Below are positions 36,855 through 45,180 of a stretch of DNA of 59,427 nucleotides, piece after piece. A model generated the notes under the pieces. The model ran no database searches. It was not told the origin of the DNA and saw nothing but the letters and a program-made list of their open reading frames with translations. Source of the stretch: Acidobacteriota bacterium (GTDB lineage Bacteria > Acidobacteriota > Vicinamibacteria > Vicinamibacterales > UBA2999). The translations under genes were made by a program, and so were the position numbers. The stretch is taken from NCBI GenBank assembly GCA_016192845.1, contig JACPTI010000084.1, forward strand, positions 1 through 59,427, given 5' to 3'. Position 1 is the stretch's first letter; every line of letters begins with the position of its first letter.

Positions 36855-37709
36855 CTACTTGACGCTCGTGCCCGTACCGGGCCTGATGCCGGACGCGGCG
36901 CCGTACTGGTTGTCCTCGAGGCAGATAAACTCCATGAGCTCGCCGCCGCCGGTCTTCAGATCGGCGCGGAGCAGCCGCGCCATGAAGTTGAGCGTGACCG
37001 GCCTCGAGAAGGCGCCGGGGTCCTCGAGCAGCAAGACGTGGCGCAGCCGTCCCCAGTTGATGCGGGTATACCGCTCGACCGTGTGCAGCTGCTCGGTGTG
37101 CGGCGTCCCGCGGCTGTCGAACCAGAACTTGTCGTTGTAGCCCACGGTGTCGACGACCAGTGTGTCGCCTTCCCAGTGTCCGATGGAGTGCCCGAACCAC
37201 GTCGGGAGCGGGTCGACTGGATGCTTCCGGCCGTCCATGTAGATGACGCGGTGCGCCCCGGCGTCGCCGGTCTCGTGGAGCACGTAGATGTGCGTCAGCC
37301 CCCTCGGGGTGTACGACATCGCGAACTTCCACGGATACGGGTTGACGCGGGGGACGCCCATCGGCAGGCATGCCGTGTAGGGCTCATCGGCTTTGTTCCG
37401 CTGGTCCCTGAGCTCTCGCGCCCACGGCAGCAGCAGCAGTTCCCCCGGCTTCAATCCGCCCTCGAACTCGATGTCGACGTTCGAGCCGCCGCCGACCCAG
37501 GGACCGGTGAGGTCCACGGTGCCGTCCGGCAGCCGCGGAATCGGCCGGCTGGCGGCTTCCGCGTCCGGCACCGTCGGGCTCGGCAGAAAGATGAACGGCA
37601 CCTCCTCGACCGCCGGTCCCGGCGCCGAGCCGCCGACCTGTTGGGATGCGAGCGGACGCGCGAGCGCCAGCGTGATGACGACGATCGAAAGGCAGAGCAG
37701 CGTTCTCAT
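36855..37709 (-). CDS. Secreted family member, short type
   Basis: 284 aa. Signal LLCLSIVVITLALARPLAS. RLPDGTVDLTGPWVGGGS, CLPMGVPRVNPYPWKFAMSY, HRVIYMDGRKHP, TWFGHSIGHWEGDTLVVDTV and LHTVERYTRINWGRL place it with 31899-32735. ATG 37709 has CGAGGGGAA upstream. It stands between the cupin gene and the MFS-NHL gene in a six-gene minus-strand run, suggesting a common job. Function unknown. Confidence 0.85.
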   Translation of the reverse strand: MRTLLCLSIVVITLALARPLASQQVGGSAPGPAVEEVPFIFLPSPTVPDAEAASRPIPRLPDGTVDLTGPWVGGGSNVDIEFEGGLKPGELLLLPWARELRDQRNKADEPYTACLPMGVPRVNPYPWKFAMSYTPRGLTHIYVLHETGDAGAHRVIYMDGRKHPVDPLPTWFGHSIGHWEGDTLVVDTVGYNDKFWFDSRGTPHTEQLHTVERYTRINWGRLRHVLLLEDPGAFSRPVTLNFMARLLRADLKTGGGELMEFICLEDNQYGAASGIRPGTGTSVK

Positions 37710-37733
37710 GATTCCCCTCGGGTTGGGCTCCGA

Positions 37734-38168
37734 TTAGTTCTCAATGTTCACCGCGTAGTAGGCAACCGTCTTGGTCGGCACTTCCTTGAACCAATGCGGC
37801 GTCTTGGCGGGAATCGTGATGACGTCGCCCTTGGTCAGCTGGTAGGTCTGGCCGCCCTGCACGTCCCTGGCGCGGATTTGCCCCGGCGCGGTCTGCCGGG
37901 CATCCACCAGCGTGCCGCCGGTGACCATCGTCGCCTCTCCCTCGACGATGATGAAAACGTGGTTGGTGGTGTCGTGCACTTCAACCTCGCCCGAGCCGCG
38001 GCGCTGGGCGAGGATCCGCAGGCCCGGATCCTCGATGATGGCGCCGCCCTTGGCCATGACGGCGGCAACCTTGTCGTGATGGACGTAGGTGACCTTCGCG
38101 GGCACGCCCGCGGCAGCCGCGTAGGCCGCCACGATCACCAGCGCCGCAAGCGCTGTCAGAAGCTTCAT
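37734..38168 (-). CDS. Secreted cupin-domain protein
   Basis: 144 aa. Signal peptide LLTALAALVIVAAYAAAAG, then a single cupin: EVEVHDTTNHVFIIVEGEAT carries the first metal motif (His-Asp-His in place of the usual HxH) and ITIPAKTPHWFKEVPTK the second. It may bind a metal and a small ligand in the periplasm; no reaction can be named. ATG 38168 has AGGAGG 6 nt upstream. Lies 24 nt before the next gene of the run. Confidence 0.85.
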   Translation of the reverse strand: MKLLTALAALVIVAAYAAAAGVPAKVTYVHHDKVAAVMAKGGAIIEDPGLRILAQRRGSGEVEVHDTTNHVFIIVEGEATMVTGGTLVDARQTAPGQIRARDVQGGQTYQLTKGDVITIPAKTPHWFKEVPTKTVAYYAVNIEN

Positions 38169-38195
38169 AGATCCTCCTCGCGTCTAAAACTTCTT

Positions 38196-38257
38196 GGTCC
38201 GGCTAAAGCCGGACGCCACGTACGCGTCGTAACGTAGCGTCCGGCTTCAGCCGGACC
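38196..38257. repeat. Facing pair of REP-like palindromes upstream of the cupin gene
   Basis: Inverted copy 38196-38222 and direct copy 38232-38257, with a 9-nt spacer. Unlike the pair at 31834 it sits between two genes read the same way (38260-38886 and the cupin), where it may lower readthrough or protect mRNA ends. Confidence 0.85.
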
Positions 38258-38259
38258 GA

Positions 38260-38886
38260 TTAGTCTGCGGCAAAGCAGTAAATCAGGCCAGCCCCGCCGG
38301 TGCCGCGGAGGTTCTCCGCCGAGCACCCCTTCGACGGGTGGGCCGAGTTCCACGACGAGCCCGGCTTGCCGAACGCGAGGCGGTCGTGATGCCCCAGCAT
38401 GGCGGTCCCGGCGCCGCTGCTGGTCCAGTTGTTACACGTCATGTCGGTCGCGCGGCCATCGGGCGTCGATCCCGTCAGGATGTCGTGGCGATTGGGCGCG
38501 CCCGGCGAGTTGATGGGACGCCCCTGCTCGTCCAGTGCGGTGTCGTTGTCGATGTTCGCCTTATCGGTGTGCAGCTGGTCGAGGTTCTGCGCGATGAGCG
38601 TGCCCTTGACGTTGTACCAGGGACCCTTGCCGATGCGGTCGCGGGCGTTCACGCCACCGGGGCCGCTCGTGCTGAGATAGGCCCGCCAGGTGCGGTTGCC
38701 GGCGCCGGTCGCCTTCGCGAGCTGCTGACACGTCTTGTCGGCGCCGGCGAGTCCCCCGAGGTCGCCGGTGCCCGATGTCGCGCTGGTGACGAAGAACCCG
38801 GGGCGATTCTGCTGCGCGGAGGGTTCGCCGACGAGAACCACTCCGGCGACAACGGCAGCAATGATGAAGACGAGCGTTCGACGCAT
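38260..38886 (-). CDS. Secreted lectin/endostatin-like protein
   Basis: 208 aa. Signal VFIIAAVVAGVVLVGEPSAQ, then the motifs FFVTSATSGTGDLGGLAGAD, TWRAYLSTSG, NARDRIGKGPWYNVKG, NRHDILTGSTPDG, TCNNWTSSG, SWNSAHPSKGCS and IYCFAAD. This conserved pattern is known from secreted bacterial proteins with a C-type-lectin/endostatin-like fold (DUF1554-like); the ligand is unknown. Three or four cysteines likely pair. ATG 38886 has GGGAGG upstream. Confidence 0.75.
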   Translation of the reverse strand: MRRTLVFIIAAVVAGVVLVGEPSAQQNRPGFFVTSATSGTGDLGGLAGADKTCQQLAKATGAGNRTWRAYLSTSGPGGVNARDRIGKGPWYNVKGTLIAQNLDQLHTDKANIDNDTALDEQGRPINSPGAPNRHDILTGSTPDGRATDMTCNNWTSSGAGTAMLGHHDRLAFGKPGSSWNSAHPSKGCSAENLRGTGGAGLIYCFAAD

Positions 38887-38915
38887 GGAGTACCTCCCGA
38901 ATGATGTTCAAACCG

Positions 38916-39323
38916 CTATGGTGCGGCGACCGGCGCTGGGGGCGGCGAGCCTGCGACGCCAAGCGTGGTGCCGTCGGGCAGCACCGTCTGCAGGATGCGT
39001 CCGAAGGGGCGGCCATCCTTGAACGGCTCGACCGTGACCGTCACCTGCTCCCCGAATTTGAACGTGTCCCGGCGATAGCCGGCCGGGAAAATCACGCTGG
39101 GCGCCTGCGTTTCGGCCACCCACTCCACGACCCGGCCGTCCTCGCCTTTGACTTCGATCATCAGGAAGCAATGGGGATTGGAATACACCCACTGCTTGAC
39201 GGTGCCTTTCAGAACCACCTTCTTGCCGGTATCGAACGCCGAGCTGCTGTGGTGTGCCCACGCCGGAGGCGACAGCCACAGGCCGGCGGCAATGGCCAAC
39301 ATGACGAGGCGTCCGCGTCTCAT
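38916..39323 (-). CDS. DUF6152 secreted protein
   Basis: 135 aa. Signal followed by AWAHHSSSAFDTGKKVVLKG and TVKQWVYSNPHCFLMIEVKG, the typical HHS-start of DUF6152. The small OB-like beta domain has unknown function. Its ATG overlaps the stop of the upstream family gene (39320) by 4 nt, so the two are translated together. In other genomes DUF6152 genes commonly stand beside this secreted family, from general familiarity rather than a search. Confidence 0.85.
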   Translation of the reverse strand: MRRGRLVMLAIAAGLWLSPPAWAHHSSSAFDTGKKVVLKGTVKQWVYSNPHCFLMIEVKGEDGRVVEWVAETQAPSVIFPAGYRRDTFKFGEQVTVTVEPFKDGRPFGRILQTVLPDGTTLGVAGSPPPAPVAAP

Positions 39324-40225
39324 TGTGCCCCCTTGCGAGTTGCGGTGTTCTCGAACACCTTATTGTAGTTTTCCTGCTCCGACGGCGAGCAGTAGTACTC
39401 CATCAAATCGGTACGCGGATCGTGCAGCCGCATCGGGAGCCGCATCGTCTCCCAGGGCTGCGTGTAGACCTCAGGATCGTCGATCGTTTCCGACCACACC
39501 AGCGTCTCGTGGTCTACGCGCCGGAACGTCTCCGTCACCCGGACCTTGTCGCCGATCGGCCGGCCCGTCGAATCGAGCCAGACGCGGTCCTCCGGCATCG
39601 TCCCCACCGTCTGAGCCACGAACGTGTAGTCGTCCACCCATCGGCCGACCGAGTAGCCGAAGAACCGCTGCTCCCGGAACTCGCCGCCGATGAGAGCGCC
39701 GCCGTCCACCACGGTGGGCAGCTCGCGGCCGTCGGTCCAGATGACGCGCCAGCGGTTGTCGTAGTGATACAGGATGACGACCTTGTACTCGTCCTGGAAG
39801 ATCTGCGTGAGCCGGACGTTGTAGTGGTTGTAGCGCGGGACGCCGAGGGGCTCACAGGTATTCCGCGGGTCGTTGTCCTGGCCGGCGATGACCGCGTCGG
39901 CGCCCTCAAGTGCCTTGTGGGACTTGTACAGCTCCAGCCCGTAGGGCGTATACGGGAGCTGGTTTTCCGGCCGGCCGTTGTTCGGCTTCAACTGCACGCC
40001 GCTCGCCTGGGTACCTGCACCGGGGCCGCCCGCGGGACCCCACATGCCGACCAGGCTGCGCCGGGGCGCCGGCTTGCGGGTCGCGTCCGTGATGGGTGGC
40101 TTGTTCCAGTCGGGGACCAGCCACCCGCCGGGCGCACTGTTCTGCGCGGACGTGCCGGCCGGACGGGCGAGCGCCGCCAACAGCCCGACCATCAGGACCG
40201 AAATGGGATTCAGCGCATGTCGCAT
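39320..40225 (-). CDS. Secreted family member heading a six-gene cluster
   Basis: 301 aa from ATG 40225 (signal NPISVLMVGLLAALARPAG). It shows CEPLGVPRYNHYNVRLTQIF, WRVIWTDGRELP, FFGYSVGRWVDDYTFVAQTV, DRVWLDSTGRPIGDKVRVTE, TIDDPEVYTQPWETMRLPM and a C-terminal EYYCSPSEQENY. The Trp-Val-Asp in GRWVDDYT differs from the WEGDT of its relatives. It is the first gene of the run 40225 to 34484 and overlaps DUF6152. Function unknown. Confidence 0.85.
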   Translation of the reverse strand: MRHALNPISVLMVGLLAALARPAGTSAQNSAPGGWLVPDWNKPPITDATRKPAPRRSLVGMWGPAGGPGAGTQASGVQLKPNNGRPENQLPYTPYGLELYKSHKALEGADAVIAGQDNDPRNTCEPLGVPRYNHYNVRLTQIFQDEYKVVILYHYDNRWRVIWTDGRELPTVVDGGALIGGEFREQRFFGYSVGRWVDDYTFVAQTVGTMPEDRVWLDSTGRPIGDKVRVTETFRRVDHETLVWSETIDDPEVYTQPWETMRLPMRLHDPRTDLMEYYCSPSEQENYNKVFENTATRKGAQ

Positions 40226-40538
40226 TGTCGGAACCTTCCAAATCCAGTCCGCGTTCGACCAGCGAATTCGCGCATTGTAGGACCGAATCATGGTTTATGG
40301 GAACCCGGGCCTCCGCGCGTCGCCCTCGGCAGTCCCCGTGAGTTTCTTCGCGCTCACCGGGAGTTTTCCCCCTGCAGCACCTCCTCCCTCTGACGCATGC
40401 GTGGATGTGCACGGCATCTGCTTCGGCATGCATCTTGCCAACACCCCGGGGCATTTTCCGGGACGACTACCCCTGCGGCCGCGGGATATGGCCACCGGCG
40501 CGCATGCGTGGGTGCACGCGGCCCGAAGGAGACCTGTC
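40226..40538. other. Divergent control region before the gentisate dioxygenase gene
   Basis: 313 bp between two divergent starts. The frame upstream of the dioxygenase is open but not conserved. No operator was recognised. Confidence 0.35.
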
Positions 40539-41582
40539 ATGGCACCACAGCTTGCAATGAAAGAAGCACTGCCGACCGACTACGTCGAGCAGCTCGCCGC
40601 GCGCCACGCCATGCCGCTCTGGCCCAGCCTGCGCGGGATCCTGCCGTACGGTCGCCCGATCAACCGGACGGTGCCGCATCTCTGGCATTACCGCGAACTG
40701 CGCCCGCTGCTCCTGCGCGCGGGCGAGCTGACCAGCATCGAGGAGGCGGAGCGTCGCGTCCTGATGCTGGCCAACCCGGGCCTGGGGGGACAGCCGTTTG
40801 CAACGGCGAGCATTTTTCTCGGACTCCAGCTCCTGCTGCCCGGGGAAGTAGCGCCCAATCACAAGCACAGCGTCGGCGCGGTGCGCTTCATCATCGAGGG
40901 CGAAGGGGGCCTGACCGTCGTCGGCGGGGAGCACTGCCCCATGGAAAAGGGCGACGTGATCCTCACGCCGCCGGGACGCTGGCACCAGCACGAACAAAGG
41001 GGCGACGGACCCATGGTCTGGCTCGACGCCCTCGACGCCCCGGTCGTCTGCGGCATCGAGGCGTCCTACTGTGTCGAAGGCACCCGGCAGCGAATCTCGG
41101 GCGGTCCCGACGCCCTGGGCGCACGACGACGTGCCGGGCTGGTGCCGTACGATGCCCTGGGCAGCGCCGCGGGCGACTATCCGCTGCTGCGTTTTTCATG
41201 GTCCGCGACACGGGCCGCGCTTGACGACCTGGCGGGCATCGTTGCACGGGACGAGCCGGTGCAGCTGGCGTATACGAATCCTGAGACCGGCCGCGACTGC
41301 ATGCGGATTCTCGGTCTCTCGGCGCTGGCACTGCGTCCAGGCGAGACGTCACGACCAGTGAAGCGCTCGACGAGCCACGCGTATCTGGTGGTTGAGGGCT
41401 CGGGCGAGACGGAGATCGACGGCGAGACGATCAGATGGGAAGAGGACGACGTGTTCGCCGCTCCCACGCACGCGACGATCCGCCATCAGAACGCATCGGC
41501 GAGGGAACGGGCGTATCTGATCCAGATCGACGAGGCGCCGCTTCACCGCTACCTGGGCATCTACGAGGCGTCCGTCTTGTAA
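40539..41582 (+). CDS. Gentisate 1,2-dioxygenase-like bicupin
   Basis: 347 aa, the normal length. Bicupin ring-cleavage enzyme of the gentisate/1-hydroxy-2-naphthoate group. First cupin: PNHKHSVGAVRFIIEGEGGL gives two iron histidines (HKH) and PGRWHQHEQRG the third. The second cupin (RSTSHAYLVVEGSGETEIDG) has lost some ligands, as is usual. It opens gentisate to maleylpyruvate with O2 and Fe(II) in the cytoplasm. AAGGAG precedes ATG 40539. The ring substrate is inferred from family only, and the later pathway enzymes are not in the window. Confidence 0.87.
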   Translation: MAPQLAMKEALPTDYVEQLAARHAMPLWPSLRGILPYGRPINRTVPHLWHYRELRPLLLRAGELTSIEEAERRVLMLANPGLGGQPFATASIFLGLQLLLPGEVAPNHKHSVGAVRFIIEGEGGLTVVGGEHCPMEKGDVILTPPGRWHQHEQRGDGPMVWLDALDAPVVCGIEASYCVEGTRQRISGGPDALGARRRAGLVPYDALGSAAGDYPLLRFSWSATRAALDDLAGIVARDEPVQLAYTNPETGRDCMRILGLSALALRPGETSRPVKRSTSHAYLVVEGSGETEIDGETIRWEEDDVFAAPTHATIRHQNASARERAYLIQIDEAPLHRYLGIYEASVL

Positions 41583-41614
41583 CCTAGCTCCTGGAGCCGG
41601 GGGATCACGGCGTC

Positions 41615-43186
41615 TCACTGCGCGGCAATGGCCGCGCGGCCGCCGCGCAGCACGTACTTCTGAATCTTGCCGGTGGCGGTCTTCGGCAGCTCGCGGATGA
41701 AGGTCACGCCGTGGGGCGCCTTGAAGTGCGCGAGCCGGTCGCGCACGAACGCGACGAGCTCCTCCGCCGTTGCCGACCGCTGCGGCTTCAAGACGACGAA
41801 GGCGTGCGGCACCTCACCCCAGCGCTCGTTCGGCACGCCGACGACGCCGACCTCCTGCACGGCCGGATGCCGCATCAGCACGCCTTCGACCTCGACGGAC
41901 GAAATGTTCTCGCCGCCGCTGATGATGACGTCCTTGAAGCGATCGCGAATCTCGACGTAGCCGTCCGGGTGCACGACCGCCGCGTCGCCCGTGTGAAACC
42001 AGCCGTCGCGAATGACGCCTGTCGTCGCCTCGGGGTCGTTGTAGTAGCCCTCCATTACCACGTTGCCGCGAACGACAATCTCGCCGAGCGTGGCGCCGTC
42101 GTGCGGCACCTCGCCGCCGGCCTCGTCGACGACGCGCAGCTCGCCCGAGGTGACGAGCTCGACGCCCTGGCGCGCCTTGATCGTCGCGCGCTCCTCGAGC
42201 GACAGGGACGCATGCTCCGGCCGCGGCTCGCAGACCGTGATGAGCGGCGCCGTCTCGGTCAGGCCGTACACGTGCGTCACCGTCCACCCGAGCTCCTCCT
42301 CCAGCCGCTGAATCGTGGCCGCAGACGGCGGTGCGCCGGCAGTGACCACGCGCACGCCGCGGTGGGCCAGCCGGCGCGCCTCCTCCGGCGCGTTGGCGAG
42401 CGAGATCAGCACCGTCGGCGCGGCGCACAGCATCGTCACCGACTCGGCCGCCAGGAGCTGGAAGACGGCCGCCGGATCGACCTTGCGCAGGCAGACGTGC
42501 GCGGCGCCCGCCGCGGTGACGATCCACGTGAACGTCCAGCCGTTGGCGTGGAACATCGGGAGCGTCCAGAGGTACCGGTCCGCGGGAGTCATCGGCTGGT
42601 GGATGAGCGTGCCGACGGCGTTCATGTACGCGTTGCGGTGCGTGATCATCACGCCCTTCGGGCGCGACGTCGTGCCGCTCGTGTAGTTGATGGTCAACAG
42701 GTCGCGCTCGCCGATCTCCACCGGCGCAAACGCCGGCGACGCCGCGGCCAGCGTTGTCTCGTACTCCATCCAGCCCGGCCTCGAGCCCTCCAGCGCGACG
42801 AAGCGCTCGACGGTCGTCAGGCCGTCGCGCACGCCGTCGACCGCCTCGAGGTAATCGGCGTGCGCACACACGACGCGCGCGCCACAGTGGTTGATCATGT
42901 ACGCGAAGTCGTCTGCCGTCAGGCGATAGTTCAGCGGGACGAGGACGGCGCCGATCTGCGGCACCGCGTAGAACGACTCGAGCTGCGCGTGCGTGTTCGG
43001 CGCGATGTACACCACACGGTCGCCGTGCCGGATCCCGAACGACTGCAGGGCGGACGACCACCGGTCGCACCGGTCGAAGAAGTCGCCGTAGGTCAGCCGC
43101 AGCGGGCCGTCGACGACCCCCGGGCGGTCGGCGTACAGCCGGCGGGCGCGGCGCGCGAACGCCACCGGTGTCAGTGGGACTTCCAT
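41615..43186 (-). CDS. AMP-forming acyl-CoA/aryl-CoA ligase
   Basis: 523 aa. ANL-family motifs are complete: P-loop YTSGTTSRPKGVMITHRN, the YGLTETAPL block, the DGWFHTGDAAVVHPDGYVEI hinge and the C-terminal lysine in PKTATGKIQKYVLR. It activates a carboxylic acid via acyl-AMP to a CoA thioester. FHANGWTF resembles the medium-chain and aromatic group. It converges on the gentisate dioxygenase gene 32 bp away, so an aromatic or fatty acid substrate is reasonable but unproven. Confidence 0.9.
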   Translation of the reverse strand: MEVPLTPVAFARRARRLYADRPGVVDGPLRLTYGDFFDRCDRWSSALQSFGIRHGDRVVYIAPNTHAQLESFYAVPQIGAVLVPLNYRLTADDFAYMINHCGARVVCAHADYLEAVDGVRDGLTTVERFVALEGSRPGWMEYETTLAAASPAFAPVEIGERDLLTINYTSGTTSRPKGVMITHRNAYMNAVGTLIHQPMTPADRYLWTLPMFHANGWTFTWIVTAAGAAHVCLRKVDPAAVFQLLAAESVTMLCAAPTVLISLANAPEEARRLAHRGVRVVTAGAPPSAATIQRLEEELGWTVTHVYGLTETAPLITVCEPRPEHASLSLEERATIKARQGVELVTSGELRVVDEAGGEVPHDGATLGEIVVRGNVVMEGYYNDPEATTGVIRDGWFHTGDAAVVHPDGYVEIRDRFKDVIISGGENISSVEVEGVLMRHPAVQEVGVVGVPNERWGEVPHAFVVLKPQRSATAEELVAFVRDRLAHFKAPHGVTFIRELPKTATGKIQKYVLRGGRAAIAAQ

Positions 43187-43207
43187 GGCGGCCTGATGCG
43201 AGGCCGC

Positions 43208-44455
43208 CTATTGTAACGGGAAGCCGACTCCCGCTCGCGCCACGAGGCCGGCGCGCAGGGGCTCGCCCGGCACGAACCCGGCAGCCTTGACGCCGACGTC
43301 GATGATGAACGTTGCGGCGTGTGCGCTGAACCACACGGGAACCAGCGGCCGCTCGGCGCGGCCGCGGACCTGGGCGCCAAGGCGGGTGCTGGTCATCGGT
43401 GTTTCGCCGGTGGCTCCGGCCAGCCCCGGTTGGCGCCAGATCTCGAGCGAGGCGTCCAGCCCCCACCCGCGCCACCTCGTCAGCTCCCGCTGCCGGATTC
43501 CGATGGCCCAGGGCGTGGCATGCGGCGAACGGCCGATGCGCAGCTCGACCTCGGTCGGCCGGACGGCTCCGCCGAGCTCGTTGACGAGCGCCCACTCGGT
43601 GCCGTACGGCGCCAGGCGGTAGCGGACCATCGGGAGATATCGCACGCCTGCGATCGACAGCGCCGGGACGCCGACATGGGTGGCGCCGTTCCACAGATAG
43701 CGGCCGATCCCGTAGGCCGCATACACGAGCATCGGATTCGCAAGGCCGACGAGCACCTCGCGCCGCAGCGTGCGGGAGGTCAATCCGGGCGCGGCCGTGG
43801 CGGCGGCGAGGTCGTTGTAGGTCTCGAGGAAGTCCGCAACGTCGTGTCCGGGTTCCTCATCGTCATCGGTGCTCGAGACGTACGAAAGGGTGTCGAGCTC
43901 GAACGCGAGATAGCGGAGCGCATCCCGCGCACGGATGCGCCGCTCGGAAAAGGCGCGATGGGCGACGAGCGCGGCCGCGACCGCGTCGGCCTCCATGCCG
44001 GCGGCGCTGACGGCCAGGCGCTCGTAGTGCGTCGGCGCGCGGTCGAAGACAAAGAACGTGGAGGCGCCTCCGCGCCCGTACGGGGGCGGCGCGTGGATGC
44101 GGTAGCCGATCGGGCCGTCGAACCGTTCGCGCAGGCGGGCGCCGTGGCCGAACAGCTCGTGGTTCACGACGAGCAGCACCTGTTCCTGCGGCGCGTCGAA
44201 CAGCGAGAACTTCAGCAGTCGGAACGCCACGTTCGCCGTGCGGCGCAGTGTGCCGCGCTCGGCAAACAGCCGGTGCGGAACGACGGCGTCTTCAGCGCGC
44301 GCGAGGGCCGCGCCCATCGTCGCAACGAGCGTCGCGCCGGCGCCGACGGTGAGATCCGGATCGACGAGCGCGGCGGAGGTGACCTGGCGTGCGGCGGCGG
44401 GCGACGTCGTTGCGGCACCGATCGCCGCCGCCAGCACGACAGCTCTCGCAGTCAC
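43208..44455 (-). CDS. Secreted HExxH-containing protein of unknown family
   Basis: 415 aa from GTG 44455, with a signal peptide (AVVLAAAIGAATTSPAAARQ). Residues near 97-104 read VVNHELFGHGARLRERF, an HExxH zinc motif, followed 50 residues later by SAAGMEADAVAAALVAHRAF with Glu and His as possible further ligands. The last 200 residues are beta-rich with repeated aromatic strands, ending ARAGVGFPLQ, which resembles an outer-membrane barrel. A surface metalloprotease is possible. It lies 21 bp downstream-to-upstream of the acyl-CoA ligase, same strand. Confidence 0.75.
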   Translation of the reverse strand: MTARAVVLAAAIGAATTSPAAARQVTSAALVDPDLTVGAGATLVATMGAALARAEDAVVPHRLFAERGTLRRTANVAFRLLKFSLFDAPQEQVLLVVNHELFGHGARLRERFDGPIGYRIHAPPPYGRGGASTFFVFDRAPTHYERLAVSAAGMEADAVAAALVAHRAFSERRIRARDALRYLAFELDTLSYVSSTDDDEEPGHDVADFLETYNDLAAATAAPGLTSRTLRREVLVGLANPMLVYAAYGIGRYLWNGATHVGVPALSIAGVRYLPMVRYRLAPYGTEWALVNELGGAVRPTEVELRIGRSPHATPWAIGIRQRELTRWRGWGLDASLEIWRQPGLAGATGETPMTSTRLGAQVRGRAERPLVPVWFSAHAATFIIDVGVKAAGFVPGEPLRAGLVARAGVGFPLQ

Positions 44456-44467
44456 GGCATCAGGCTA

Positions 44468-44539
44468 CAACTCCCAACGCCCAACTCCCAAGACGCCAAC
44501 TCCCAACTTGGGAGTTGTGGAGTTGGGCGTTGGGAGTTG
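44468..44539. repeat. Nested perfect inverted repeats, terminator-like
   Basis: CAACTCCCAACGCCCAACTC plus C (44468-44488) is repeated inverted at 44519-44539. Inside, CAACTCCCAA/TTGGGAGTTG forms a second hairpin (44498-44518). It separates two minus-strand genes. Confidence 0.85.
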
Positions 44540-44542
44540 TGG

Positions 44543-45180
44543 CTACCACCGAAGCGCCACGCCGACGTTGCCGCGCCAGAACGACAGGCCAGAGAGCATC
44601 TGCACGTCGATCAGCTGTTCCTGATCGTCCACCACGACGCCATGTCGCGCGCGCAGCACGCTTCCGTTGACGCCCTCGAACTCGTCGCCCGACACCGCGA
44701 AGTAGCGGAGGTCCGCCCGCACGCCCAGCTGGCCGAGGAACCCCATGACGCCGAAGCCGGCGTTCCACCCCGTCTCGGTGTCGTCCAGGTCGATGTCGCC
44801 GTCGCCCGGAGTCGGATCGGCGCTCAGCGTGAACCATCCGGCTCCGGCGGAGACATACGGCTGAAATTGCCCGCCGGCCATGAGCGGTGCGGCGCCGATC
44901 ACGTTCAGCATGTAGCTGTTGATCGCCGGCTCCCCTGCGAGAAACGGCGGCGCGAGCGTCTCATCGAGCTGGAAGTCGGGCGAGAAGTTCGCCTGGAACT
45001 CCCCACCGAGGACGCCGCGCCAGAGCCAGCCGATGGTGCCGGCGAAATTGACGCCCGGATCCTCGGCATCCGCTTCGAAGTCGGAGCCCAGACTGCCCGA
45101 TGCCAGCCAGTGGCTTTCGATCGGGAATGGTTCAGTGTCGGCCGCGACCGGCGTGCTGGTTTGCTGTGCCGCCGCCGAAG
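44543..45180 (-). pseudogene. OmpA-like outer-membrane barrel lacking its start
   Basis: Reading upstream past the first ATG (44911) in the same frame gives continuous barrel sequence: VAADTEPFPIESHWLASGSL, GVNFAGTIGWLWRGVLGGEF, then PYVSAGAGWFTLSAD, GWNAGFGVMGFLGQLGVRAD and the aromatic end VGVALRW. This is a small barrel of about 190 residues. No start codon or signal peptide is found before QQTSTPVAAD; the frame merges into the end of the next gene. The front has been deleted, or a rare start is used. Confidence 0.6.
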
